Positions 8,180-17,097 of a stretch of DNA of 64,000 bases are shown here, one piece after another. This DNA comes from Lactobacillus kimbladii (GTDB lineage: Bacteria > Bacillota > Bacilli > Lactobacillales > Lactobacillaceae). The stretch's first letter is position 1. Every line of letters starts with the position of its first letter. The notes under the pieces are model-generated. The model ran no database searches. It was not told the origin of the DNA and was given only the letters and a program-made list of their open reading frames with translations. The stretch is taken from positions 372,001-436,000 of the forward strand of contig NZ_SCMB01000001.1 in assembly GCF_014323605.1 (NCBI RefSeq), in the 5' to 3' direction. A program made the position numbers and the translations under genes.

Positions 8180-9067
8180 ATGAAAAGATTATATAAATTA
8201 GGCAGCGTTATAGGAATTGCAGGATTATTGATACTTACTGGCATTAAAGCAAGTAATTTCCTACATAATTCTCAGTATCAAGATGACAAAGTCGTTTTTG
8301 CCAAAAAGTCTGGATCTCAAAATAAAGTCAACAAAAGTTTTAGTGTTAAAGATTTTGATCAAGTCAAACTTAACACCAATAGGCCTGATATCAAATTCGT
8401 TGTAGGGAATGCTTTTAGTGTACAAGCCAGCGGAACTAACAGAGCTCATATTGAGCTTACCAGAGTCAGCGTTAAAAACAGAAAACTAACTATCTATGAC
8501 AAACCTACCGGTCATCATAATTATGGCGGATATACAGTTACCATAACGGTTCCTAATAAGAACTCTATAAAAAAGGTGACTGGGAATTGTGATATCAGTG
8601 ATATCTACTTCAACGGTTTGAATATTCCAAGTGTTGATGTCAAAACAGGCTATGGCGATGTTATCCTTAATCACGTCAACTCTGAAAATGTTAGTGTCAA
8701 GCAAACAAATGGTGACTTAAAAGTCTTAAATTCAACAATTAAAAACAGTACAGTTAAATTAAGCGTTGGAGATTTAACAATTAAAAATAGTAAGTTCAAA
8801 ACAAAGGCCAATTTAGCTTTAGCACCTGACTTCAAATATAGTAGTGTCAAAATTCAAAATTCCAGCCTTTTAGGAAATAGTTCAATTAATTTGGCTATAG
8901 GTGACTTTGTTATGACGGGTGCTCCGAAAATCAGTTATGATTTGACAACTAAACCAAAAGGTAAAATCAAATTTCAAAGCAGACATTACACTCATCAATT
9001 TTCTAAGACTGTTCCTAATCAACCACTTCTTAAAGTTAACAGCAGAGGAAATATTAAAATAGATTAA
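8180..9067 (+). CDS. Exported DUF4097-like protein, copy 3 of 4
   Basis: This 295-residue protein is a more diverged member of the same group. It keeps the N-terminal hydrophobic segment (residues 1-26), the strand-rich central repeats (VILNHVNSENVSVKQTNGDL, STIKNSTVKLSVGDLTIKNS) and the family ending (GAPKISYDLTTKPKGKI). The repeating short segments with Asn and Ser turns fit a beta-helix. It is 36 bases after copy 2 in the same presumed operon. No catalytic motif is seen. Confidence 0.65.
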   Translation: MKRLYKLGSVIGIAGLLILTGIKASNFLHNSQYQDDKVVFAKKSGSQNKVNKSFSVKDFDQVKLNTNRPDIKFVVGNAFSVQASGTNRAHIELTRVSVKNRKLTIYDKPTGHHNYGGYTVTITVPNKNSIKKVTGNCDISDIYFNGLNIPSVDVKTGYGDVILNHVNSENVSVKQTNGDLKVLNSTIKNSTVKLSVGDLTIKNSKFKTKANLALAPDFKYSSVKIQNSSLLGNSSINLAIGDFVMTGAPKISYDLTTKPKGKIKFQSRHYTHQFSKTVPNQPLLKVNSRGNIKID

Positions 9068-9089
9068 TTAAAATGAAGGTAAATTAGAA

Positions 9090-10037
9090 ATGAAAAAGTT
9101 TTATCAAATATGTGGCAGTATCGCTACTTTAGCAGCTCTTCTTTTTGTAGTTGGCAAAGCAAACAACAATTTTTCGAAAACTGGAATCGTTGATGCAAAA
9201 GCCAGTCAAACTACAAAAACAAATAGCTACAAAGCAGTTGTCACAAAAACAAAGAAAGGCAAAGTCAAGAAAACTTATACTGTTCCCAAATTTAGCCAAA
9301 TCAAACTTGCTTGTTACAGACCAGATGTGGTCATTGACTTAGGTAAAAAATTTAAAATCACTGTTATAGGAGAAAAAGGAGCCGATGTTAATAAAATTAA
9401 TACAAAAGTGGACAACAATCAGCTTACTGTTTATGATGAACCCGAATATAAATTCAACGATGGTGACTATCAAATAAATATTACCGTTCCTCACAAAAAT
9501 AGCGTAAAAAAAATAACTGGTTTCAATTATGAATATGGCGTCATAATAGATAAATTGAATATTCCCAGTATTAATTTAAGCTCAACTGCAGGATCCCTTT
9601 TTATTTCAGATGTTAAAGCAAATAATGTGACCTTTACAGTTAAAAGCTATGATGCCAAACAAAATCATGACGAGAATAATGAATGCATAGATGTCTTTGA
9701 TTCTAAATTAAAAAGCAGTAATTTCAATGTAAATAAAGGAAACATTTATATTTATAGTAGTAAGCTAAAAACTAATACTTTTATCAATCATGGCAATTTT
9801 AATTTTGGCAGCAGTAAAGCTATTGGCCAAAGCACAATCGATCTAAATACCGGTAATTTTAGTATGTTCGATATGTTTGATTTGCCAAAAATCAATTGTG
9901 ACCTTACAACTGATTCTACACAAAAAATAAAAGTTGGTAAAAAATACTATTCTCATCATTTTTCTACTTCTTCCCAAGCAAACCCATTGCTTAAAGTTAC
10001 CAGTAAAACTGGCAAAATTTCAATATCTAAGGATTAA
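9090..10037 (+). CDS. Exported DUF4097-like protein, copy 4 of 4
   Basis: This 315-residue protein is the longest and most diverged copy, with a Lys/Thr-rich insert after the signal segment (residues 36-62) and an Asp/Asn-rich loop near residue 190. The conserved framework (QLTVYDEPEYKFNDGDYQIN, IPSINL, LPKINCDLTTDSTQKIKV) is retained. A GAAGG site precedes the ATG. It is the last gene of the array; no clear terminator hairpin follows before the MazG-like gene. The four copies may give surface variety or dose, but that is inference. Confidence 0.65.
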   Translation: MKKFYQICGSIATLAALLFVVGKANNNFSKTGIVDAKASQTTKTNSYKAVVTKTKKGKVKKTYTVPKFSQIKLACYRPDVVIDLGKKFKITVIGEKGADVNKINTKVDNNQLTVYDEPEYKFNDGDYQINITVPHKNSVKKITGFNYEYGVIIDKLNIPSINLSSTAGSLFISDVKANNVTFTVKSYDAKQNHDENNECIDVFDSKLKSSNFNVNKGNIYIYSSKLKTNTFINHGNFNFGSSKAIGQSTIDLNTGNFSMFDMFDLPKINCDLTTDSTQKIKVGKKYYSHHFSTSSQANPLLKVTSKTGKISISKD

Positions 10038-10156
10038 GCTATATAGTCTAGAGTCAAAACTCACACAGTAAAATTAGTCAACCTAATCTGATATTCTTTG
10101 CACCTATTTACAAATTAAATATAAAATAGAATAAAATCATTATTTAGGAGTCCAAA

Positions 10157-10468
10157 TTGATCATAGACACCAAGAAACTGCAAAAAGCAGTCATGGAAAA
10201 TAAGAAAAAACACGGTTTCAATACCACAGATATTGAGTTTGAATTATTGCGATTACATGGAGAAGCTAATGAGTTATTTGAAGCCTGGCGCAAGAATAAT
10301 AAGAAAAATATCAATGAGGAATTAGCCGATGTAGGGATATTCCTATTAGGCATTGCAGAAATGCTGGACAGTGACCTGGGTGAAGACATTGTTAATAAAA
10401 TGAAAATAAACGAAAAAAGAGTATACAAAAATGGCGTTAAACTTGGTCCTGCTGATAAAGATAAATAG
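10157..10468 (+). CDS. MazG-like nucleotide pyrophosphohydrolase
   Basis: This 103-residue protein carries the ExxE...ExxD metal-binding pattern of MazG-like all-alpha NTP pyrophosphatases: HGEANELFEAW (Glu36, Glu39) and NEELADVGIFLL (Glu55, Asp58). Such enzymes hydrolyse nucleoside triphosphates to monophosphates and are often house-cleaning enzymes. Translation probably starts at TTG 10157, six bases after AGGAG. It follows the DUF4097-like array by 119 bases; a functional link is not evident. Confidence 0.75.
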   Translation: MIIDTKKLQKAVMENKKKHGFNTTDIEFELLRLHGEANELFEAWRKNNKKNINEELADVGIFLLGIAEMLDSDLGEDIVNKMKINEKRVYKNGVKLGPADKDK

Positions 10469-10732
10469 ACCGATAGCTTTGGTTTAATAACAGCATGGTC
10501 AAGCTATCAGACAGTTATTCAATTTTTACAAAAGTTGATGAACAATCTTTTTCTAGCTATTTGAATTAAAACTTGTATATTTTTTGGTAGCCTAATTACT
10601 TAAGAAATAATGAAAAATAGAGTTGCCTTTTTAATTATCAGGGTTTAATATATCCAAATATAATATAAATACCATCTTTGATATCAAGTTATATACAAGA
10701 TTATTTGATAATAGAGAAAGCGTCATAATGTT

Positions 10733-11077
10733 ATGGTTTTAAAAAACTTATCTTATAAAACTAAACATATAATATCTGGTTTTATACAAATTCTGCTAGG
10801 CCTCTTTGCAATTTTTGTTTTAAAACACAAATTTTATGTCATAGTCATATTTTTAATTCTTGCTCTCTTGGATTTTGCAAATGTTCTTTTTGGAAAGGAT
10901 CCAGCCGATAAACCTAAAAAATATTCTGAAAAAGTCTATAGGAATAGGCAGATATTTTCGACTTGCGTAGGTTTAGTTTTACTTTTTACGGCTTTAGTGG
11001 AACTTATAGATAACCCGGGAAGTGGTTCAGGTCTTGTTTCTATGGAAGCCGGTCTGTTATGCGTACTATTCCCCTAA
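10733..11077 (+). CDS. Small multi-pass membrane protein
   Basis: This 114-residue protein has hydrophobic stretches at about residues 13-30, 33-52, 76-90 and 100-113 with a basic loop between the second and third. It ends abruptly in a hydrophobic segment (LLCVLFP), so it may be C-terminally truncated. The start context is weak (an AGAGAAAG sequence 12 bases upstream). I do not recognise a family. Confidence 0.5.
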   Translation: MVLKNLSYKTKHIISGFIQILLGLFAIFVLKHKFYVIVIFLILALLDFANVLFGKDPADKPKKYSEKVYRNRQIFSTCVGLVLLFTALVELIDNPGSGSGLVSMEAGLLCVLFP

Positions 11078-11125
11078 TAAACATTTAGAAATAGCTATTT
11101 TAGAAAAGTGTAATCTTAATTTGAC

Positions 11126-11165
11126 AAAGGTCCCAAAATTTTCTCAATTTCGGGACCTTTTTTTA
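11126..11165 (+). terminator. Terminator
   Basis: AAAGGTCCC pairs with GGGACCTTT and is followed by more Ts. It ends the membrane-protein gene stopping at 11077. Confidence 0.8.
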
Positions 11166-11172
11166 ATACAAA

Positions 11173-11210
11173 AATGCGCCTAACAGCTTATTCTTACTAC
11201 TAGGTGCATT
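11173..11210 (-). terminator. Terminator of SLAP gene A (repeat family)
   Basis: The stem ATGC-CCTA/TAGG-GCAT is followed by T-rich sequence on the minus strand. It is one of four copies of the same hairpin in this region (also 12486, 13821 and half a copy near 17073), so it was copied along with the SLAP genes. Confidence 0.7.
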
Positions 11211-11217
11211 AAATTAT

Positions 11218-12327
11218 TTACTTTGCCGGCTTTGGTTTAGCAGCTTGACTTGCTTCTTCAGCTGTGTTGATAGGACTTAGTCTAACACCGGCAATAAATC
11301 TAACATCACTCGCTTTGACATAGCTATCACCAAAATCTACTTGATCACCGCCTTTTCCGTCTGGCTTATCAGTGGCATAAAACCTATGACCCTTCATATG
11401 GTAAAACAGGTCGGCTTTATTTTCGGCTGGCACCCAAATATAAAGCAATTTATCTACCTTTATATTACCTCCCTGTTTCCTGATTCTTTGTCCATCATTA
11501 TCTTGCTTAGTGCCATCGGCATTATAGACATCTGTATCTTGATAAAATCTAATATAAGAATAATGCTCAAGGTCATAATAATGATGCGGAAGTTCTTTTT
11601 GAACTTTAACGTCCAGGCAATAGAGCCAATTATTCGTCCCTTTAATACGATAAATAGTAGGATTAGGGATAGCCGAATGACCAATCTCCTCCGCATAGTT
11701 ATCTTCTTCAGCTCGGTCAACTACGAACGTAGTACCTTTTTTAGCCTTTTTAACAGTTTTGACCCCATTATCGATCTTATAAATTGGTGCACCACCGTCG
11801 CTTGTCACTGTTGCGATAGTTTCTTCAGTGTTTGAAGCTGTGATTTTGCCCAAGTTGCTGGCTCTCACATATTGTTTTGCGGGACCACCAATGCGGTAAT
11901 AACGTAAACCATTCTTAAACTTAACGGTACCGCCATAGGTTGTAATGGAAGTTCCTTTTCTTATTAAACGATAGTCAGCCCTGCGTGAGCTGGTAGCATA
12001 AACATAGGAATTATGCTTAACTTCACGTTTAACACCGTCAATGTTATTAGCTTTGATATATTGCTTTTTCCCGCTAATTTTATAGTATGGGGCATAGGGC
12101 TTGAAATCTAGGATTAATGGCTTTTTATCAACTTCAATCCGGCGAAAAGCTGGATATTTAGCGTCTACCTTTTGTCCATCCTCATCGTATGCTTGTGACG
12201 TATACATAACGGTTCTTATAGTGCTGGGAATCTTTGCCTGAACAGTATGGGCTTGATGATTAAATGTCCAAATTGCAGTAAGTCCTAAAAAACCAGCTGC
12301 TAAATAATGAGTAAGTTTCTTATTCAT
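11218..12327 (-). CDS. SLAP-domain surface protein A (tandem array)
   Basis: This 369-residue exported protein has a signal peptide (residues 1-31, cleavage likely after VQA). Residues about 35-165 hold two SLAP-like repeats with the hallmarks NSYVYATSSRRA, TTYGGTVKFKNGLRYYRIGG and QYVRASNLG; these domains attach proteins non-covalently to the lactobacillar cell wall. The remaining 200 residues form a module shared by the six complete SLAP genes at 11-27 kb (five intact, one with a stop codon), including LLYIWVPAENKADLFYHMKG and the ending INTAEEASQAA. I do not recognise that module. It is one of four tandem copies and has its own terminator. Confidence 0.8.
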   Translation of the reverse strand: MNKKLTHYLAAGFLGLTAIWTFNHQAHTVQAKIPSTIRTVMYTSQAYDEDGQKVDAKYPAFRRIEVDKKPLILDFKPYAPYYKISGKKQYIKANNIDGVKREVKHNSYVYATSSRRADYRLIRKGTSITTYGGTVKFKNGLRYYRIGGPAKQYVRASNLGKITASNTEETIATVTSDGGAPIYKIDNGVKTVKKAKKGTTFVVDRAEEDNYAEEIGHSAIPNPTIYRIKGTNNWLYCLDVKVQKELPHHYYDLEHYSYIRFYQDTDVYNADGTKQDNDGQRIRKQGGNIKVDKLLYIWVPAENKADLFYHMKGHRFYATDKPDGKGGDQVDFGDSYVKASDVRFIAGVRLSPINTAEEASQAAKPKPAK

Positions 12328-12422
12328 TTAATTTAACCTCTCTTCTCCAAAAAATGCTATCTCTATTTTTGATTCTCTAATTTCTGCAGTCAAAACAAGA
12401 AATTATATAATTTCATTCTGTA

Positions 12423-12483
12423 CCTTTCTTAGTGATTAATGAAGGTAAAAAATGGTGAGTTAAATTAGGCAAATATCTTAATA
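12423..12483 (-). repeat. Duplicated upstream element, copy 1
   Basis: A roughly 60-base sequence beginning CCTTTCTTAGTGATTAATGA on the plus strand recurs at 13758-13818 and 16232-16292 with few changes. Each lies upstream of a SLAP gene in the array, so it was duplicated with the genes and may contain control signals. Confidence 0.7.
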
Positions 12484-12485
12484 AA

Positions 12486-12525
12486 AAATGCATCTAATAG
12501 CTGGCTTTTACTATTAGGTGCATTT
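12486..12525 (-). terminator. Terminator of SLAP gene B (repeat family)
   Basis: AAATGCATCTAATAG pairs with CTATTAGGTGCATTT, followed by T-rich sequence on the minus strand. It is 27 bases beyond the stop of the SLAP pseudogene. Confidence 0.75.
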
Positions 12526-12551
12526 AAATTATTTAGTTCTTTTAAAATAAT

Positions 12552-13661
12552 TTATTTGGTCGTTTTTTGCTTAACAGCTTGACTTGCTTCTTCAGCTGTG
12601 TTGATCGGCCTTAGTTTTACACCGTCAATAAATCTAACATCACTCGCCTTGACATAGCTATCACCAAAATCCACTTCACTACCGCCACTTCCGTCTGGCT
12701 TATTAGTGGCATAAAACCAATGACCTTTCATATGGTAAAACAGTTCGGCTTTATTTTCGGCTGGTACCCAAATATAAAGCAATTTATCTACCTTTATATT
12801 ACCGCCTTGTTTCCTAATTCTTTGTCCATTAATATCTTTCTTGGTGCCATCGGCATTATAGACGTCTGTATCTTGATAAAATCTAATATAAGAATAATGC
12901 TCAGAGTTATAAAAATGATGCGGAAGCTCTTTTTTAACTTTAACGTCTAGGCAATTGAGCCAATTATTCGTCCCTTTAATACGATAAATAACTGCATTTG
13001 GGATAGCCATATTGGTTATATCGTCGGCATATCCTTCTTCTTGAGCACAGTCGACTACGAACGTAGTACCTTTTCTAGCCTTTTTAGTAGTTTTGAGACC
13101 ATTATTGATCTCATAAATTGGAGTCCCACCGTCTTTTGTCACTGTTGCGATAGTTTCTTCGGTGTTTGAAGCAGTGATTTTGCCCAAGTTGCCGGCTTTC
13201 ACATATTGCTTTGCAGGACCACCAATGCGGTAGTAGCGCAAACCATTCTTAAACTTGACGGTACCACCATAAGTTGTAATTGAGGTTCCTTTCCGAATTA
13301 GGCGGTAGTCAGCCCTGCGTGAACTGGTAGCATAAACATAAGAGTTACGTTTGACCTTGCGTTTAACGCCATCGATATTATTGGCTTTGATATATTGTTT
13401 TTTCCCGCTAATTTTATAGTATGGGGCATAGGGATTGAAAGTTAGGATTAATGGTCTTTTTTCAACTTTGACCTGGTGAAAAGCTGGATACTTAGCTTTA
13501 ACCTTCCGTCCATCTTCATCGTATGCTTGTGACGTATACATAACAGTTCTTATGGTGCTGGGAATCTTTGCTTTAACAGTATGGGCTTGATGATTAAATG
13601 TCCAAATAGTTGTTAAGCCTTAAAAACCAGCTGCTAAATAATGAGTAAGTTTCTTATTCAT
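12552..13661 (-). pseudogene. SLAP-domain surface protein B, stop codon in signal peptide
   Basis: From the ATG at 13661 the frame reads MNKKLTHYLAAGF, then TAA at 13620-13622, then GLTTIWTFNHQAHTV and the rest intact to 12552. The intact copy A has Leu (TTA) at that codon, so a single base change created the stop. The remaining frame, openable from Met at 13541, lacks a signal peptide and would stay in the cytoplasm. Otherwise it is very similar to copy A over its whole length, including SLAP repeats and the shared C-terminal module. Because the remainder shows no further damage, the stop is recent or is a base-call error. Confidence 0.8.
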
Positions 13662-13757
13662 GTACTTTAACCTCTCTTCTTCAAAAAATTGCTATCTTTA
13701 TTTTTGATTGTCTAATTTCTGTAATCAAAACAAGGAATCATATAATTTTATTCTGTG

Positions 13758-13818
13758 CCTTTCTCAGTAATTAATGAAGGTAAAAAATGGTGGGCTTAAT
13801 TAGGCAAATATCTTAATA
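13758..13818 (-). repeat. Duplicated upstream element, copy 2
   Basis: This nearly matches the element at 12423-12483 and the copy at 16232-16292, upstream of the disrupted SLAP gene B. Confidence 0.7.
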
Positions 13819-13820
13819 AA

Positions 13821-13860
13821 AAATGCATCCAATAGCTGGCTTTTACTATTAGGTACATTT
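13821..13860 (-). terminator. Terminator of SLAP gene C (repeat family)
   Basis: A stem of AAATGCATCC-AATAG and CTATT-AGGTACATTT with one or two mismatches, T-rich on the minus strand. It lies just past the stop at 13887. Confidence 0.7.
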
Positions 13861-13886
13861 AAATTATTTAGTTCTCTTAAAATAAT

Positions 13887-14972
13887 TTATTTGTCTGCCT
13901 TTTGCTTAGCGTTTTGCTGGGCTTCTTCAGCTGTGTTGATCGGCCTTAGTTTTACGCCGTCAATAAATCTAACATCTTTTTGCTTAACATAGCCATCACC
14001 AACATCTATTACAGAGGTTCCTCCGTCTCGTGAGGCAGAGGCGTAAAATTCATGGCCCTTCAAGTGGTAAAATAATTCAGCTTTCTTTTCAGCTGGTACC
14101 CAAATATAAAGCAATTTATTTACCTTTAAAAACCCACCTTGTTTTCTGATCTTTTGTCCGTGATGATCTTGCATAGTACCGTCTGCATTGTAAACATCTG
14201 TATTTTTATAAAACTTAATGTAAGAATAATGTTCAGAATCATAGTAATGTACAGGCATTTTCTTTTTGGCTTTAACTTCACTGCTCAGTAACCAATATTT
14301 TGTACCTTTAATATGATAAGTAAATATTTGGGGATCATCTTCATCTCCTCCATTATTTTCAGCATAGTCTACCGTAAATTTTGTACCCCTTTTGGCTTTC
14401 GTGGAATAAGTATCGTCTTTAATAAAATCATAAAGTCCAGCTCCTTCTTTTGCAGTTACTTTCACAGTTGTTTCTTCTGTATTAGAACTAATAATCTTAC
14501 TTAAGTTGCAGGCTTTAACATATTGCTTTGTTGGTCCACCAATGCGGTAATAACGTTGCCCGTTTTTAAATTTGAAAGCATTGCCATAAGTTGTTATTGT
14601 CTTACCCTTTTTAAGCAAACGGGAGTCAGCCCTCCGAGAGCTTGTAGCGTAAACATAAGAGTTTCGTTTGACCTTGCGTTTAACACCGTCAATATTACTT
14701 GCCTTGATATATTGCTTTTTACCTTTAATTTGATATGCGGGTGCAAACGGCTTAAAAGAAAATGGAATTGGTTGATCATCTAACTTAGCCTGAGTGTAAG
14801 CTGCATATTTTCCTTTTACTTTATCACCGTACAAATCGTAAGCCTGAGCATCGTGCATCACGGTCTTAACAATACTTTTAGCTTCTACAGTATTGACTTT
14901 TTGGTTCATAACAAAAATTGCACAAACGCTTAAAATAGTAGCTGCAACATAATGTAGAAACTGCTTATTCAT
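13887..14972 (-). CDS. SLAP-domain surface protein C (tandem array)
   Basis: This 361-residue exported protein has a signal peptide ending near VEAKS (residues 1-31). The SLAP-like repeats (NSYVYATSSRRADSRLLKKG, RYYRIGGPTKQYVKACNLS) precede the shared C-terminal module (LLYIWVPAEKKAELFYHLKG, INTAEEAQQNA). It contains an unusual Cys in the second SLAP repeat. It is closer to copy D than to A and B in the signal peptide and first domain, suggesting two rounds of duplication (A/B and C/D). Copy D ends only 32 bases upstream of its start, so the two may be co-transcribed. Confidence 0.8.
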   Translation of the reverse strand: MNKQFLHYVAATILSVCAIFVMNQKVNTVEAKSIVKTVMHDAQAYDLYGDKVKGKYAAYTQAKLDDQPIPFSFKPFAPAYQIKGKKQYIKASNIDGVKRKVKRNSYVYATSSRRADSRLLKKGKTITTYGNAFKFKNGQRYYRIGGPTKQYVKACNLSKIISSNTEETTVKVTAKEGAGLYDFIKDDTYSTKAKRGTKFTVDYAENNGGDEDDPQIFTYHIKGTKYWLLSSEVKAKKKMPVHYYDSEHYSYIKFYKNTDVYNADGTMQDHHGQKIRKQGGFLKVNKLLYIWVPAEKKAELFYHLKGHEFYASASRDGGTSVIDVGDGYVKQKDVRFIDGVKLRPINTAEEAQQNAKQKADK

Positions 14973-15004
14973 ATATTTTCTCCCTTCTAGACATATTTCA
15001 AAAA

Positions 15005-16117
15005 TTATTCAGCTTTCTTATTTGTATCTTGTTTTGCAGCTTGACGCGCTTCTTCTGGTGTATTACTTGGACTTAGCTTAAGACCATCAATAAATTTAAC
15101 ATCTTTTTTCTTAACATAGCCTTGACCGACATTTATTACATCCGAGCCACTGTTTCCATCTGGTAAATCTGTAGCGTAAAATTGATGGCCTGCTAAATGA
15201 TAAAACAATTCAGCCTTATTTTTGGATTTTATCCAAATATAAAGCAATTTGTTTACCTTTATAAAACCTCCTTGTTTGATAATTTTTTGCCCATGATGAT
15301 CTTGCTTTGTACCGTCAGCATTATAAACATCAGTATCTTTATAAAACATAATATAAGTAAAATGTTCAAATTTATAATCATGTATTGGTATTTTCTTATC
15401 TGCTTTGACATCACGGTACCATATCCAAAAGTCTGTACCTTTTATATGATATTCATATCCATCAGGATCGTCTATATCCATGGAAGAATATTGAGCATAA
15501 TCAACTTTGAATTTGGTTCCTTTCTTGACTCTCTTTACAATGTCTTCATCGTCACTATCAATAAAAGCATAATCAGTAATATCAGCACCTTTTTTTGCAG
15601 TTACTGTCACAGTTGTTTCTTCTGTATTAGAACCAATAATTTTACCCAAGTTAGCAGCTTTCACATATTGCTTTTTTGATCCACCAATGCGGTAGTACCG
15701 TAAACCGTTCTTAAATTTGAAGGAATTGCCATAAGTTGTTATTGTCTTGCCCTTTTTAAGCAAGCGAGAATCAGCCCTCCGCGAGCTCGTAGCGTAAACA
15801 AAGGAATTATGTTTGACTTTACGTTTAACACCATCTATGTTGCTGGCCTTGATATATTTATTTTTACCGCTAATTTTGTATGCTGGTGCAAACGGTTTAA
15901 ATCTGAATGAAATTGGGTCATCGTCCACCTTAACTTGAGTATAAGCCGTATATTTTCCTTTGACTTTATCACCGTATAAGTCGCAAGCTTGAGCATTATG
16001 CATTATAGTCTTAACAATACTTTTGGCGTCTACAGTATTAACATGTTGGTTTAATATCAAACTTACAGACGCGCTTAAGATAGCAACTAGTAAGTAGCGA
16101 AAAAGTTTTTTATACAT
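15005..16117 (-). CDS. SLAP-domain surface protein D (tandem array)
   Basis: This protein is about 370 residues when started at the Met at 16117, where the signal peptide (MYKKLFRYLLVAILSASVSL) begins; a longer start at 16150 would add a hydrophilic leader and is unlikely. Two SLAP-like repeats and the C-terminal module (LLYIWIKSKNKAELFYHLAG, ending in a Lys-rich tail after NTPEEARQAA) follow. It is the first gene of the minus-strand array, with the duplicated upstream element at 16232-16292. Confidence 0.8.
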   Translation of the reverse strand: MYKKLFRYLLVAILSASVSLILNQHVNTVDAKSIVKTIMHNAQACDLYGDKVKGKYTAYTQVKVDDDPISFRFKPFAPAYKISGKNKYIKASNIDGVKRKVKHNSFVYATSSRRADSRLLKKGKTITTYGNSFKFKNGLRYYRIGGSKKQYVKAANLGKIIGSNTEETTVTVTAKKGADITDYAFIDSDDEDIVKRVKKGTKFKVDYAQYSSMDIDDPDGYEYHIKGTDFWIWYRDVKADKKIPIHDYKFEHFTYIMFYKDTDVYNADGTKQDHHGQKIIKQGGFIKVNKLLYIWIKSKNKAELFYHLAGHQFYATDLPDGNSGSDVINVGQGYVKKKDVKFIDGLKLSPSNTPEEARQAAKQDTNKKAE

Positions 16118-16231
16118 ATAACTTTTACTTCTTTCTTTTAAGGCAGGCACTGTTGTTACTGCATCGCTCTTATTTCATAAAAATGCAAAACAAATGATAG
16201 CGCAAACATACTGGCTATAATTCATTCTGAA

Positions 16232-16292
16232 CCTTTCTCAGTAATTAATGAAGGTAAAAAATGGTGGGCTTAATTAGGCAAATATCTTAATA
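16232..16292 (-). repeat. Duplicated upstream element, copy 3
   Basis: Nearly identical to 13758-13818, but not followed here by the usual terminator hairpin. It lies about 115 bases upstream of SLAP gene D. Confidence 0.7.
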
Positions 16293-16377
16293 TATATGGA
16301 GATACTTAATTTTAAACTTTCTTCGTTGAATTTATATGTATTTATACGTATAATAAGAAACATGGAAGGTTTACTTT

Positions 16378-16566
16378 ATGACGAAGACGTCAAGAGAAAT
16401 TATCAAGATTTTAAAAAAGCAAGGCTTTGTAAAAAAGTCTCAAAACGGATTCCATCTAAAAATGTATAACCCCATTACAAATGTTACTATTCCTGTTCCC
16501 ATTCATCCGAAAGAAATGAAAAAAGGACTAGAACAGAGAATTCTAAAAGAAGCTGGATTAAAATGA
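16378..16566 (+). CDS. hicA: HicA-family mRNA interferase toxin
   Basis: This 62-residue basic protein has the HicA double-stranded RNA-binding-like layout: EIIKILKKQGFVKKSQNGFH with the conserved catalytic His26, then TIPVPIHPKEMKKGLEQRIL and the family ending KEAGLK. HicA toxins cleave mRNA and are held inactive by HicB. It is preceded by GAAGG and overlaps the following frame by four bases, giving the usual hicA-hicB order. Confidence 0.85.
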   Translation: MTKTSREIIKILKKQGFVKKSQNGFHLKMYNPITNVTIPVPIHPKEMKKGLEQRILKEAGLK

Positions 16567-16604
16567 ATTTTTCAGCTAATTTTTACATGTTAGGAGGAAT
16601 TAAT

Positions 16605-16985
16605 ATGTCTAAACTTTTAGTATACCCTGTTATACTTCACCCTGAAGACACTGGCTATACTGTCGAAGTTCCAGATATTACAGGTGGTTTTACTCAGGGC
16701 GAAGATTTAACTAATGCTTTGGAAATGGCTTCTGATATGATTGGATTAATGTTGGAAGACACGACTAATTATCCTAAACCATCTAAGTTAGAAAGTATTC
16801 ATGTTGCTGACAATGATATTAAAACTATTGTTGCCATTGATATGGATGATTATAGACGCAATAATTCCAAGACAATCCGCAAAACAGTAACTGTACCAGA
16901 ATATCTGATAAAAATGGGCAAAGAGAAAAATTTAAATTTTTCTGCTCTACTAACTAAAGCCTTAAAAACAGAATTAAATTTATAA
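16605..16985 (+). CDS. hicB: HicB-family antitoxin
   Basis: This protein is about 126 residues from the ATG at 16605, which follows a strong AGGAGG at 16592-16597; an upstream in-frame start at 16563 has no such site. The N-terminal half is a degraded RNase H-like HicB fold (YPVILHPEDTGYTVEVPDIT, GGFTQGEDLTNALEMASDMI). The C-terminal part (KTVTVPEYLIKMGKEKNLNF) looks like a ribbon-helix-helix DNA-binding tail. It would neutralise HicA and repress the operon. Confidence 0.85.
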   Translation: MSKLLVYPVILHPEDTGYTVEVPDITGGFTQGEDLTNALEMASDMIGLMLEDTTNYPKPSKLESIHVADNDIKTIVAIDMDDYRRNNSKTIRKTVTVPEYLIKMGKEKNLNFSALLTKALKTELNL

Positions 16986-16998
16986 CTAGAAAAAATAA

Positions 16999-17032
16999 GT
17001 CCTGGAAGTTAATTAACTTTCGGGACCTTTTT
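16999..17032 (+). terminator. Terminator of hicAB
   Basis: GTCC-GGAAGTT pairs with AACTT-C-GGAC around AATT, followed by a T-run, 14 bases after hicB. Confidence 0.75.
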
Positions 17033-17097
17033 ACAATTTTTGGACTAATTGTTAAATAGCATAATACAAAATAATGCACCTAATAGCTGATTTTTAC

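Noticed and set aside
10469..10530. Hairpin GATAGCTT/AAGCTATC as terminator of the MazG-like gene
   Set aside because: The loop is long and no T-run follows, so I do not call it a terminator.
11341..11835. 164-residue plus-strand frame within SLAP gene A
   Set aside because: Antisense shadow of a gene with clear signal peptide and domains; similar shadows recur in the paralogues at the same place.
15197..15679. 160-residue frame antisense to SLAP gene D
   Set aside because: Shadow of the real gene; no ribosome binding site and a composition caused by the complementary strand.
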